Shown here piece by piece: positions 24,930-32,370 of a DNA stretch of 64,000 nt; position 1 is the stretch's first letter; each line of letters starts with the position of its first letter. The stretch covers positions 7,626,001-7,690,000 of the forward strand of contig NZ_CP108101.1 in the NCBI RefSeq assembly GCF_036195325.1, given 5' to 3'. The notes beneath the pieces are model-generated. The model made no database searches, had not been told where the DNA came from, and saw nothing but the letters and a program-made list of their open reading frames with translations. The stretch is from Streptomyces sp. NBC_00234. Lineage in GTDB: Bacteria; Actinomycetota; Actinomycetes; Streptomycetales; Streptomycetaceae. The position numbers and the translations under genes were made by a program.

Positions 24930-25388
24930 TCACGAGCCGACGCGGGTCCTCGCAGCGGACTCGTAGAGATCCAGCAACCGGCCCCGCGTCGCCTGCAGCC
25001 GCCGGGTGAGTACCACGCCCACCCATTGGCTGATCGCGAATCCGAAGGCGGGGTCCGACGCGCACAGCGCCCGTACCTGCGAAGCGTCGAATTCGTGGGC
25101 GCGGACGGGGCTGAGCGTTTCGGCCCCCAGTTCCCACTCGAAGGGCGGGAAGAGCCAGGAGAGCCCTACCAGCTCTCCCGACCCGAGGGTTCCTATTTCC
25201 GCGTGACGCCCGTGAGACAGCTGTGCGTCGAGGGTGACCGCACCGGTCTTGAGGACCCAGAAGCGGTCGGCGACGGTGTGTTCCTCGAAAAGCCGTTGTG
25301 CTGCCGGGAACCGGACATCGGTCCCGAGGCTCAGGAGCAGTTCACGATGAGCGGCGGGCAGAGACGTGATCTTCAGTGTGGTGGTCAT
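24930..25388 (-). CDS. Cyclic-nucleotide-binding-domain protein without HTH
   Basis: A 152-residue protein starting MTTTLKITSL at ATG 25388, with AGGAG upstream. It consists of one cNMP-binding beta-roll (residues 15-115; FPAAQRLFEEHTVADRFWVL, GAVTLDAQL, IGTLGSGELVGLSWLFPP) and a C-terminal helix (ALCASDPAFGFAISQWVGVV). It ends where Crp/Fnr regulators would have their DNA-binding domain, so it is a stand-alone sensor module. The phosphate-binding RxA signature is not obvious, so ligand binding is uncertain. Confidence 0.78.
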   Translation of the reverse strand: MTTTLKITSLPAAHRELLLSLGTDVRFPAAQRLFEEHTVADRFWVLKTGAVTLDAQLSHGRHAEIGTLGSGELVGLSWLFPPFEWELGAETLSPVRAHEFDASQVRALCASDPAFGFAISQWVGVVLTRRLQATRGRLLDLYESAARTRVGS

Positions 25389-25566
25389 CGGAGTACTCCT
25401 CCGAGGAGCGGCTCGCTGCGGAGGGCGGAATCTCGTGCCACGGTCGGCTCGTGCGGCCACGAGGTTCTGCCGACCTCCCGTAGTGAGGTTGTTCCCCGCC
25501 ACGGCGGAAGTACGCGAGACCAGGGCAGAAGTACGAGACGGACCGCTCGTGCGGTGTCCGGACGAG

Positions 25567-25601
25567 ACGGGGGCCGGGTGACGTGTTCACCCGGCCCCCG
25601 T
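25567..25601 (-). terminator. Strong hairpin terminator after the DUF5133 gene
   Basis: ACGGGGGCCGGGTGA (25567-25581) pairs perfectly with TCACCCGGCCCCCGT (25587-25601) across a 5-nt loop. It lies 51 bp past the stop of the minus-strand DUF5133 gene and 180 bp before the next minus-strand gene. Confidence 0.7.
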
Positions 25602-25651
25602 GTCGCCGAACCTCCGTACGGCCGATTTCCGGAGTCCGGCCCGTGCCCGCC

Positions 25652-26197
25652 CTACGTCGACGCCGCCAGATGCTGTTCCGCGGCGTCGACCGCGTCATGC
25701 ACGGTCGTCCTGCCGAGCAGCACGCACAGGGTGTAGGCCGCGTCGTCCAGTGCCTGTCTCGCACTCCGGTCGGAGGGTGCGGCGGCCAGGACGGTCTGGC
25801 ATCTCCGGAACTCGGACAGCACCTGCTCGGTCCGTGAGCGGCTCGGTACGAGTGCCACGCCGCGCACGATGTCGGCGGGCCGGGGCGACGGCGTGCGGGC
25901 CGCCTCCATCGCGCGCCGCAGTGCCCGTTCCACATGCGCCGGAACCGGTACACCTTGGGATCCCGCCACCATGGCGGCGGCCAGGGCCGCGGGAGTGATG
26001 TGCGCGGACTCTGCCGCCCCGGCCAGGATCCGCTTCGCGTCCCGCCTGGAACACGGGGTCATAGCCATGATCATTCCGACGGCCCACGGCATGGCCGGGT
26101 CGGCCACGAGCGGATTCCGTACGAGATGGACGGGCTCCGTCGCCGAGGGCGAAGGGGTGGCGCCGGATTCGGAACGCTGTTCGGCGTATGTGGACAT
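25652..26197 (-). CDS. DUF5133 / ANTAR-like domain protein
   Basis: A 181-residue protein. The N-terminal half (MPWAVGMIMAMTPCSRRDAK, then AAMVAGSQGVPVPAHVERAL) looks like the short three-helix ANTAR-type RNA-binding bundle. The C-terminal half (RQALDDAAYTLCVLLGRTTV) carries the DUF5133 signature common in streptomycetes. Start MSTYAEQ (26197) is chosen because GGATGG lies 8 bases upstream; an ATG four codons earlier (26209) is possible. The role is unknown; post-transcriptional regulation would fit the ANTAR-like part. Confidence 0.72.
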   Translation of the reverse strand: MSTYAEQRSESGATPSPSATEPVHLVRNPLVADPAMPWAVGMIMAMTPCSRRDAKRILAGAAESAHITPAALAAAMVAGSQGVPVPAHVERALRRAMEAARTPSPRPADIVRGVALVPSRSRTEQVLSEFRRCQTVLAAAPSDRSARQALDDAAYTLCVLLGRTTVHDAVDAAEQHLAAST

Positions 26198-26558
26198 AGT
26201 GAAGACCATCCCTTCGGACGGTGGGTCACGGTGCTGTGACGAGCAGTATGAAAGTCATGTGCACCGTGCGGGAGGTTGGCTCACCCATGCGTAACTCCCT
26301 CTGGGCCATTGGATTATTGCCCGTCGGAGCGGGTGACGACACAACCGCGCCGGTTCGACGGATATTCCGTTTCTTGATCCGCCTTCCGGGCGGAATGTTT
26401 CCGGCCCGCGTCATAGGCCCGGATATCCGTATCGAAGCATTATCGGCAGTGATTTATGAGGCCCGCGATCCAGAAGTTCATTGGGTTCATTGAGTGAATC
26501 GAGAGAATTCTGTGACGATCATCTTTGGTATTGATATGTCGACGCGTCCGGGCTTGCC
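26198..26558. other. 361-bp low-GC gap
   Basis: This stretch is markedly richer in A/T than its surroundings and contains TTA triplets and runs such as GGATTATTG and CATTATCGGCAGTGATTTATG. A 68-codon frame from ATG 26287, with GGGAGG upstream, reads through 26493, but its third-position composition is poor and no family is recognised. It is more likely regulatory DNA or foreign remnant than a gene. Confidence 0.4.
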
Positions 26559-26972
26559 TCAAGCGGACTGGTTCGGGGCGATCTCCTCGATCAGGTCCTC
26601 GACGAGCTTCCTGATCTCGTCGCGGATCGGTCGTACCGCGTCCACGCCCTGGCCTGCGGGGTCCTCCAGGGTCCAGTCCAGGTACCGCTTGCCGGGGAAG
26701 ACGGGGCAGGTGTCGCCGCAGCCCATGGTGATGCACACGTCGGACGCCCTGACCGCGTCGACGGTCAGGATCTTCGGCGTCTCGGCCGTGATGTCGATGC
26801 CCACCTCCCGCATGGCCTCGACCGCGGCGGGGTTGACCCGGTCGGCCGGGGCGGAACCGGCGGAGCGGACCTCGATGCGGTCGCCGGCCAGATGCGACAG
26901 CCAGGCGGCGGCCATCTGTGAGCGGCCGGCGTTGTGGACACAGACGAACAGCACGGACGGCTTCTCGGGCAT
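26559..26972 (-). CDS. arsC: Arsenate reductase, LMW-phosphatase type
   Basis: A 137-residue enzyme with the CX5R phosphatase loop C11-VHNAG-R17 (FVCVHNAGRSQMAAAWL) and downstream redox cysteines C80, C85 and C89 in DVCITMGCGDTCPVFPGKRY. This is the thiol-relay layout of LMW-PTP-type ArsC enzymes (three working Cys in the S. aureus type). It reduces arsenate to arsenite for export. The start MPEKPSVLF (26972) fits the family; the upstream extension to 27011 does not. It is divergent from arsR-acr3 across a 90-bp operator region. Confidence 0.9.
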   Translation of the reverse strand: MPEKPSVLFVCVHNAGRSQMAAAWLSHLAGDRIEVRSAGSAPADRVNPAAVEAMREVGIDITAETPKILTVDAVRASDVCITMGCGDTCPVFPGKRYLDWTLEDPAGQGVDAVRPIRDEIRKLVEDLIEEIAPNQSA

Positions 26973-27014
26973 CGGGGGGCTCTCTCGTCTCGCGGGGAGT
27001 TGGGCGTACAAGGG

Positions 27015-27060
27015 ATCAGTACCGAGTGGTATCAGTCACCACTGATGTGACAGTATCAGT
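27015..27060. promoter_or_regulatory. ArsR operator/promoter between arsC and arsR
   Basis: ATCAGT occurs three times in the same direction (27015-27020, 27031-27036, 27055-27060), and its inverse ACTGAT once (27041-27046), giving the dyad ATCAGTCACCACTGAT at 27031-27046. It lies directly before the arsR start, where the repressor would block both divergent promoters. No clear ribosome site precedes arsR, so its mRNA may be leaderless. Confidence 0.7.
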
Positions 27061-27062
27061 CC

Positions 27063-27371
27063 ATGATGACGTCAGTCGACACTGAACTGATCCGGGTCCT
27101 GGCCGACCCGCTCAGGCTCAAGATCGTGACCCTGCTGGCCCACGAGACGCTCTGCACCACGCACCTGGTCGAGGAGACCGGCGCCAGGCAGACCAATCTC
27201 TCCAACCATCTGAGGGTGCTGCGTGAGGCCGGGTTCGTGGAGACCGAGCCGTGCGGCCGATTCACCTACTACAAGCTCCGCCCGGACGTCATCGCCCGTC
27301 TCGCCGGCCAGTTCGCCGACCTGGCCGACTCCGCTCGTACCGCTGCCGAGAACAAGAGGGCCTGTCCGTGA
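27063..27371 (+). CDS. arsR: ArsR-family arsenic-responsive repressor
   Basis: A 102-residue winged-helix protein (LIRVLADPLRLKIVTLLAHE; recognition helix ARQTNLSNHLRVLREAGFVE; wing PCGRFTYYKLRPD). Cysteines at HETLCTTHL, in the helix where ArsR proteins often bind As(III), at EPCGRF and near the C-terminus (KRACP) could form the sensor site. The gene overlaps acr3 by four bases (GTGA), so the two are translationally coupled. The ATG pair at 27063/27066 leaves the start ambiguous by one codon. Confidence 0.88.
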   Translation: MMTSVDTELIRVLADPLRLKIVTLLAHETLCTTHLVEETGARQTNLSNHLRVLREAGFVETEPCGRFTYYKLRPDVIARLAGQFADLADSARTAAENKRACP

Positions 27372-28456
27372 CCCCCACCCAAGCGACCGCGTCCACCGAG
27401 GAGCCCTCGGTCGTCGCGAAGCTTTCGACGCTCGACCGCTTCCTCGCCGTATGGATCCTGCTGGCCATGGGTCTAGGCCTGGGCCTCGGCCGGTTGATCC
27501 CCGGCCTGAACGACGCGCTCGCCGCGGTCGAGATCGGCGGGATCTCGCTTCCCATCGCGGTCGGCCTGCTGATCATGATGTATCCGGTCCTCGCCAAGGT
27601 CCGGTACGACAAGCTCGACGCGGTCACCGGTGACCGCAGGCTGATGATCTCCTCGCTGGTCATCAACTGGATTCTGGGCCCGGCGCTCATGTTCGCGCTG
27701 GCGTGGATCTTCCTCCCGGACCTGCCCGAGTACCGCACCGGCCTGATCATCGTCGGCCTGGCCCGCTGCATCGCCATGGTCATCATCTGGAACGACCTTG
27801 CGTGCGGCGACCGCGAAGCGGCGGCCGTCCTCGTGGCGCTCAACTCCGTCTTCCAGGTCATCGCGTTCGGCGTACTGGGCTGGTTCTACCTCGACCTGCT
27901 GCCCGGCTGGCTCGGCCTCGGGGAGGGCGAGCACCTCGACATCTCCATGGGGAAGATCGCGCTGAACGTCGTCATCTTCCTCGGTGTCCCGCTGGTGGCT
28001 GGATTCCTGACGCGCCGCATCGGCGAGAAGAGGATGGGCCGAGAGTCCTACGAGACGACGTTCCTGCCGAAGATCGGCCCCTGGGCCCTCTACGGTCTGC
28101 TGTTCACGATCGTCATCCTCTTCGCACTCCAGGGGAAGACCATCACGTCCCAGCCGATGGACGTCGTACGGATCGCGCTGCCGCTGCTCGTCTACTTCGC
28201 GGTGATGTGGTTCGGCACGTTCCTGCTCGGCAAGGCCATCGGCCTGAACTACGACCGCACGGCGACGCTCGCCTTCACCGCCGCGGGCAACAACTTCGAG
28301 CTGGCCATCGCGGTCGCCATCGCCACCTTCGGCGTGACGTCCGGTCAGGCACTGTCCGGAGTCGTCGGCCCGCTGATCGAGGTCCCCGTCCTCGTGGCAC
28401 TGGTCTACGTGTCGCTGGCCTGGCGCAAGAAGTTCGTGGCCCCGTCGGGCACGTAG
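27368..28456 (+). CDS. arsB: ACR3-family arsenite efflux transporter
   Basis: A 362-residue membrane protein with about ten hydrophobic spans. The ACR3 signature GLARCIAMVIIWNDLACGD carries the conserved Cys needed for As(III) transport. Other family text is LNSVFQVIAFGVLGWFYLDL, LGVPLVAGFLTRRIGEK and AGNNFELAIAVAIATFGVTS. It exports arsenite produced by ArsC, driven by proton motive force. GTG 27368 overlaps the arsR stop. A hairpin terminator follows at 28493. Confidence 0.93.
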   Translation: MTPTQATASTEEPSVVAKLSTLDRFLAVWILLAMGLGLGLGRLIPGLNDALAAVEIGGISLPIAVGLLIMMYPVLAKVRYDKLDAVTGDRRLMISSLVINWILGPALMFALAWIFLPDLPEYRTGLIIVGLARCIAMVIIWNDLACGDREAAAVLVALNSVFQVIAFGVLGWFYLDLLPGWLGLGEGEHLDISMGKIALNVVIFLGVPLVAGFLTRRIGEKRMGRESYETTFLPKIGPWALYGLLFTIVILFALQGKTITSQPMDVVRIALPLLVYFAVMWFGTFLLGKAIGLNYDRTATLAFTAAGNNFELAIAVAIATFGVTSGQALSGVVGPLIEVPVLVALVYVSLAWRKKFVAPSGT

Positions 28457-28492
28457 CTACCGGGCCCCCGGACGGCAGGCCATAGGCAATCC

Positions 28493-28523
28493 CGGGCTGT
28501 CCACCCTCGGGGTGGACGGCCCG
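28493..28523. terminator. Bidirectional hairpin between acr3 and the SnoaL-like gene
   Basis: CGGGCTGTCCACC pairs with GGTGGACGGCCCG across a short loop, with one mismatch region. It lies between two convergent genes and can serve both. Confidence 0.6.
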
Positions 28524-28588
28524 GAGGGACCCCGCCCGCGTGTGACCGGAGCCGAAGCCCGGAACATGGCAGGGGCCGGTGACGCGGA

Positions 28589-29284
28589 TCAGGTCTCGAT
28601 CGCGCCGAGCTGCTGCATCAGGCCGAGGTCGTCGAAGTTCCACCAGCTCTCCGCGATCTTGCCGCCCTCGCAGCGGAAGGTGGCGTGGCCCGTGCCCGAG
28701 ATCTCCCGGCCGGTGGGCTCCAGGCCCTTGTACGTGCCCACGTGGCGCCCCTTGAACGACAGTCGCGCGCACACCGTGTCACCCTCGGCCGTCATGCTCT
28801 CGACGGTGGCCTCCGGTCCGAACGCCTCGAAGATCTCCCGGTTCTCGACCTTGGCCTGCGCGAGTCCCACGTCGTACGAGGACAGTGAGGGGTCGTGTTC
28901 CCGGTAGTCGGCGGCGCAGATCGCGTCCACCGCGTCGACGTTCCCCGTGTTGACCACGTCGTCGAAGAAGCTGCGGACCACGAGCTTGTTCAGCTGCTCG
29001 TCCCGCATGACGTCGAGATCCGTGAACGACGGCTCCCCGTCGCACAGGGCCACCATCTCCCGGAATATCCGGTCGGTCTCCGGCAGGTGCGAATTCTTCT
29101 GTGCCTCCTCGTACGAGGGGAACTCCACGATCTCCACCACGTGCGTGGCGTCGGCGCGGTCCTGCCCCACGATCGAGTGCGTGGCTGTCCGTTTGCCCTG
29201 CGTCGCGTCGACCCAGGCGTCCATCAACCTGTTCAACTCGTCGGTCTTGCTCGTTTTGCAGTCGATGACCTGCACGAACGTCAT
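28589..29284 (-). CDS. Two-domain protein: ABM-like N-terminus and SnoaL-like cyclase fold
   Basis: A 231-residue protein. The N-terminal part (residues 1-95; MTFVQVIDCKTSKTDELNRL, THVVEIVEFPSYEEAQKNSH) looks like a ferredoxin-like monooxygenase or stress-response dimer domain. The C-terminal part (residues 100-225; VVRSFFDDVVNTGNVDAVDA, MTAEGDTVCARLSFKGRHVG, GGKIAESWWNFDDLGLMQQL) is an ester-cyclase/SnoaL NTF2-like domain. GGGAGG precedes the ATG at 29284. It sits inside an arsenic-resistance neighbourhood, but its link to arsenic is unknown. Confidence 0.82.
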   Translation of the reverse strand: MTFVQVIDCKTSKTDELNRLMDAWVDATQGKRTATHSIVGQDRADATHVVEIVEFPSYEEAQKNSHLPETDRIFREMVALCDGEPSFTDLDVMRDEQLNKLVVRSFFDDVVNTGNVDAVDAICAADYREHDPSLSSYDVGLAQAKVENREIFEAFGPEATVESMTAEGDTVCARLSFKGRHVGTYKGLEPTGREISGTGHATFRCEGGKIAESWWNFDDLGLMQQLGAIET

Positions 29285-29421
29285 GACGCCTCCCAATGAT
29301 CGGAGAGCTTCGAGCCTCTTCAGGATATGCCCGGCCAGGACGTATGACGTGTTGGTCGGCCGCCAGGAACAGGGCGTGCGCTCGCCCGGGGCCTGTCGTG
29401 GCGGAGCGGGGGCCGACCCGG

Positions 29422-30537
29422 TCACGAGAGGGTGTTGATGACCTCGCGCACCTGGGTCGCCACGGAGGTGGGCAGGGGAGCGTAGTGGATCGAGTGCAGT
29501 TGTTCCTGGCCCGCTTCGCTCGCGGTGTAGGTGAGGAAGGACTTGAGTGCCGGCAGGCTGTCGGGCTGATTGCCCGTGTCGCAGACGATCTCGTACGTCA
29601 CCAGGACGATCGGGTACGCGCCTTCGGCCGACGTCTTGTAGTCGAACCGCAGAGTCAGGTCCTTCCCCCTGCCGGTGATCTTCGCCTCGGCGATGCCCAC
29701 CGACGCGCTCGTGGTGCTCGGCGGGACCGGATCCGCGGCGCCCGTGGCGATGCGTACCGTGTCGATCTTCCGCTTGACGGCGAAGGACAGTTCGAAGTAT
29801 CCGATCGCGCCGTCGGTCTGCGTCACCGCCGTGGAGACCCCGTCCGATCCGCCGGCCGACTCGCCGCCCCTGGCCTGCCACTTCTTGCCCGCCGGGTACG
29901 GCCACTCGTCGGACGCGGCGCCCTTGAGATAGGCGTTGAGGTTCTGGGTGGTCCCCGAGTCGTCCGTACGGTGGAAGGGGACCACGGGCAGGTCCGGCAG
30001 CTTCTTGCCGGGGTTCAGGCGCTGGATCGAGGGGTCGTTCCACCGGGTGATGCGTGCGTCGAAGATCCGGGCGAGGGCCGGGGCGTCCAGGACCAGACCG
30101 GTCACGCCGGGCAGGTTGTATCCGAGGGCGATGGGCCCGCCGACCATGGGCAGGTCGATGGCCTGCCCGCCCGGGCACACCTCCTTGGTGGCTTCGACGT
30201 CCTCCCTGTCCAGAGCCTGGTCCGTGCCTCCGAACGTGGTCGCACCGCGCTGGAACTGGGCGACGCCCGCGCCCGATCCGAGCGGGTTGTAGACGAGCTG
30301 CACGTCCTCGCAGGCGAGTTGGTACTGCTGCATCCAACGGCTCATCGCGTTCTGCTGGGCCGTGGACCCCGAGCCACGGACCTGTCCGGACGTGGCGCAC
30401 TCGATGTCCGGTACGGGTTCTGCGGGAGCCGACCTGTCGTCGCTCTCGCTGCCGCAGGCCGTGAGCAGTAGAACGCCCGCTACCACGGAGGCCGCCCCTC
30501 GCAGCCGGTTCGTCCGTCCTGTACGTCGGAGCTGCAC
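29422..30537 (-). CDS. pstS: Phosphate-binding lipoprotein PstS
   Basis: A 371-residue precursor from GTG 30537 (AGGGGGA upstream) with a lipobox LLTACGS. Phosphate-binding motifs are present: RGSGSTAQQNAMSRWMQQYQ, NPLGSGAGVAQFQRGATTFG, FHRTDDSGTTQNLNAYL, and GSDGVSTAVTQTDGAIGYFE. It is the solute receptor of the Pst ABC system, yet pstCAB are absent from the window. It is divergent from the arsO-MFS operon, and solitary pstS genes are known in arsenic islands, where they favour phosphate over arsenate. Confidence 0.88.
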   Translation of the reverse strand: MQLRRTGRTNRLRGAASVVAGVLLLTACGSESDDRSAPAEPVPDIECATSGQVRGSGSTAQQNAMSRWMQQYQLACEDVQLVYNPLGSGAGVAQFQRGATTFGGTDQALDREDVEATKEVCPGGQAIDLPMVGGPIALGYNLPGVTGLVLDAPALARIFDARITRWNDPSIQRLNPGKKLPDLPVVPFHRTDDSGTTQNLNAYLKGAASDEWPYPAGKKWQARGGESAGGSDGVSTAVTQTDGAIGYFELSFAVKRKIDTVRIATGAADPVPPSTTSASVGIAEAKITGRGKDLTLRFDYKTSAEGAYPIVLVTYEIVCDTGNQPDSLPALKSFLTYTASEAGQEQLHSIHYAPLPTSVATQVREVINTLS

Positions 30538-30922
30538 GCTGGTCCCCCTGGAACACACACCGGTGAAGGGTCGTCGGTGCACACCGCCGACCCGGTGTCC
30601 AGATGCTCACCGATGCCGAGGAGGTGTGAGTGGCACCAAGGCGAACAACAGGCGTCGCGCTGCCGACGTTTGGGGAAGTGGACTGCTGCGGAGGGGGGTT
30701 GGGTCCCTCCGCGAGGCCGGGTGGCTCGGCGCTGCGAGCCCTCTGGAAGTCCTTATGGGCTGCCTCGTAAGCCAGTTGGGGCTGCCGAACGAGCCGCCCT
30801 CCGTGCGTCCGTCATCGAGAGATCGGGCGAGGCGAGGTGCGGCGAAGGGTGGGCGGGTCCGACTGCGTGGCCGGCCGGTCGACAGGGCCGGGATCCTCGT
30901 CACTGGATTCGATGCATGTCTA

Positions 30923-30940
30923 TGTTGACACTCGTCGATA
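30923..30940. promoter_or_regulatory. Candidate ArsR-type operator, copy A
   Basis: TGTTGACACTCGTCGATA shares TTGACA-like and GTCGA halves with copy B at 30969 and forms an imperfect dyad. It lies 70 bp before the arsO start codon. Confidence 0.55.
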
Positions 30941-30968
30941 CAAGTGGCAGGCTCTGGGTGTCAGGGGA

Positions 30969-30986
30969 TATTGACAGATGTCGAAG
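30969..30986. promoter_or_regulatory. Candidate ArsR-type operator, copy B
   Basis: TATTGACAGATGTCGAAG holds TTGACA-GA-TGTCGA, a near-perfect dyad. It is spaced 46 bp from copy A and ends 24 bp before the arsO start. Its text differs from the ATCAGT-type operator at arsR, so a different SmtB/ArsR regulator may be involved. Confidence 0.55.
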
Positions 30987-31009
30987 CAGTGTTGAGGAGA
31001 ACAACCGTC

Positions 31010-32365
31010 ATGAGTGAGCAGCACCTTCCCGTCGTCGTCATCGGTGCCGGTCCGGCCGGCCTTGCCGCCGCTGCGCACCTCACCGAGCGCGGCATCGGGC
31101 CCCTGGTCCTGGAGGCGGGGTCCGCCGCGGGCAGCGCCGTGCGTGAGTGGGGGCACGTGCGGCTGTTCTCCACCTGGTCCGAGGTGGTGGACCCGGCCGC
31201 CGAGAAGCTGCTGGCGCCCACCGGATGGACCGCGCCCGACGGGGCGACCTACCCCTCCGGAGCGGACTGGGCCGAGAGGTACCTTCAGCCGCTCGCCGAC
31301 GTCCTGGGGGACACGGTCCGTTACGGCGCCACGGTGACGGGCGTCTCCCGCCTCGGGCGCGACCGGATCGTGGACGCCGACCGCGAGAAGCAGCCCTTCA
31401 CCGTCCACGTCCGCAACGCTGACGGCTCCGAGGAGCGGATCACCGCCCGAGCCGTCGTCGACGCGTCCGGTACGTGGTCCACGCCCAGCCCCATCGGCGG
31501 CGACGGACTCCCGGCACTCGGCGAGAGGGCGCTGGCCGACCGGATCTCGTACCGGATCCCCGACCTCAAGGACCCTGCCGTCAGGGCTCGTTACGCCGGT
31601 AAGCGCACCGCGGTCATCGGCTCCGGCGCCTCGGCCTTCACCGCCCTCGCCGCCCTGGCCGACCTCGCCAGTAAGGACGGTGGCACACACGCCGTGTGGA
31701 TCCTGCGCCGCGGCGTCACCGGTTCCACCTTCGGCGGGGGCACCGCCGACCAGCTGCCCGCCCGGGGTGCCCTGGGTCTCGCCGCCAAGGCGGCCGTCGA
31801 CGACGGGTACGCCGACGCGGTCACCGGCTTCCGTACCGGTGCCGTGGAGCGGGCCGGCGAGCAGGTCGTCCTGGTCGCCGAGGACGGCCGCCGCCTGGAC
31901 CCGGTCGACGAGGTCGTCGTCCTCACCGGCCTGCGCCCGGACCTCTCCTTCCTCTCCGAGCTGCGCCTCGGCCTCGACGAGCGCCTCCAGGCGCCCACCG
32001 GCCTCGCCCCGCTGATCGACCCCAACCAGCACTCCTGCGGAACCGTCTACCCGCACGGCGTCAACGAGCTCTCCCACCCGGAGCAGGACGTCTACCTCGT
32101 CGGCATGAAGTCCTACGGACGCGCCCCCACGTTCCTCGCCATGACGGGCTACGAGCAGGTCCGCTCCATCGCCGCCGCACTCGCCGGAGACCGGGAAGCC
32201 GCCGAGCGCGTCGAACTCACCCTCCCCGAGACGGGCGTCTGCGGAGGCGCTGGCCTCTTCGACGAGCCCGAGGCCGCGCCGAGCGACGGCGGCGGCTGCT
32301 GCGCCGCCCCCGCCACGCTCCAGATCGGCACCGGTGCCCCGGCTTCCTCCTCCGGTGGCTGCTGA
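31010..32365 (+). CDS. ArsO-type FAD/NAD(P)-dependent flavoprotein monooxygenase
   Basis: A 451-residue flavoprotein. The FAD-binding loop is VVVIGAGPAGLAAAAHL (residues 8-24), followed by the HVRLFSTWSE region. A second dinucleotide loop AVIGSGASAFTALAALADL lies mid-protein, and VVVLTGLRPDLSFL and VYLVGMKSYGRAPTFLAMTG are FMO/ArsO-like. The tail is cysteine-rich (TGVCGGAG, GGGCCAAP, terminal GGC), a feature of actinobacterial arsenic-island members that could bind As(III). The reaction is unproven; oxidation of (organo)arsenicals is the usual proposal. It ends 5 bp before the MFS gene. Confidence 0.8.
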   Translation: MSEQHLPVVVIGAGPAGLAAAAHLTERGIGPLVLEAGSAAGSAVREWGHVRLFSTWSEVVDPAAEKLLAPTGWTAPDGATYPSGADWAERYLQPLADVLGDTVRYGATVTGVSRLGRDRIVDADREKQPFTVHVRNADGSEERITARAVVDASGTWSTPSPIGGDGLPALGERALADRISYRIPDLKDPAVRARYAGKRTAVIGSGASAFTALAALADLASKDGGTHAVWILRRGVTGSTFGGGTADQLPARGALGLAAKAAVDDGYADAVTGFRTGAVERAGEQVVLVAEDGRRLDPVDEVVVLTGLRPDLSFLSELRLGLDERLQAPTGLAPLIDPNQHSCGTVYPHGVNELSHPEQDVYLVGMKSYGRAPTFLAMTGYEQVRSIAAALAGDREAAERVELTLPETGVCGGAGLFDEPEAAPSDGGGCCAAPATLQIGTGAPASSSGGC

Positions 32366-32370
32366 CGGAC

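Larger units (their letters stand above)
30538..31009. other. 472-bp divergent region between pstS and arsO
   Basis: I see no gene I can support. The right end holds two copies of an ArsR-like dyad and the arsO ribosome site (AGGAG). The rest is GC-rich and featureless. Confidence 0.45.

Noticed and set aside
26287..26493. A 68-codon plus-strand frame with GGGAGG before its ATG
   Set aside because: Poor third-position GC, two TTA codons in 68, and no recognisable family. Treated as part of a low-GC gap.
28589..30610. One 673-codon minus-strand frame joining the SnoaL-like gene with antisense-shifted pstS text
   Set aside because: Only the last 231 codons match a family and have a ribosome site (GGGAGG before 29284); the rest is pstS read in the wrong frame.
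30611..30928. A plus-strand frame starting near GAGGAGGTGTGAGTG upstream of arsO
   Set aside because: The ribosome site is good, but the product is Arg/Gly-rich with no family, and the frame crosses the probable arsO promoter.
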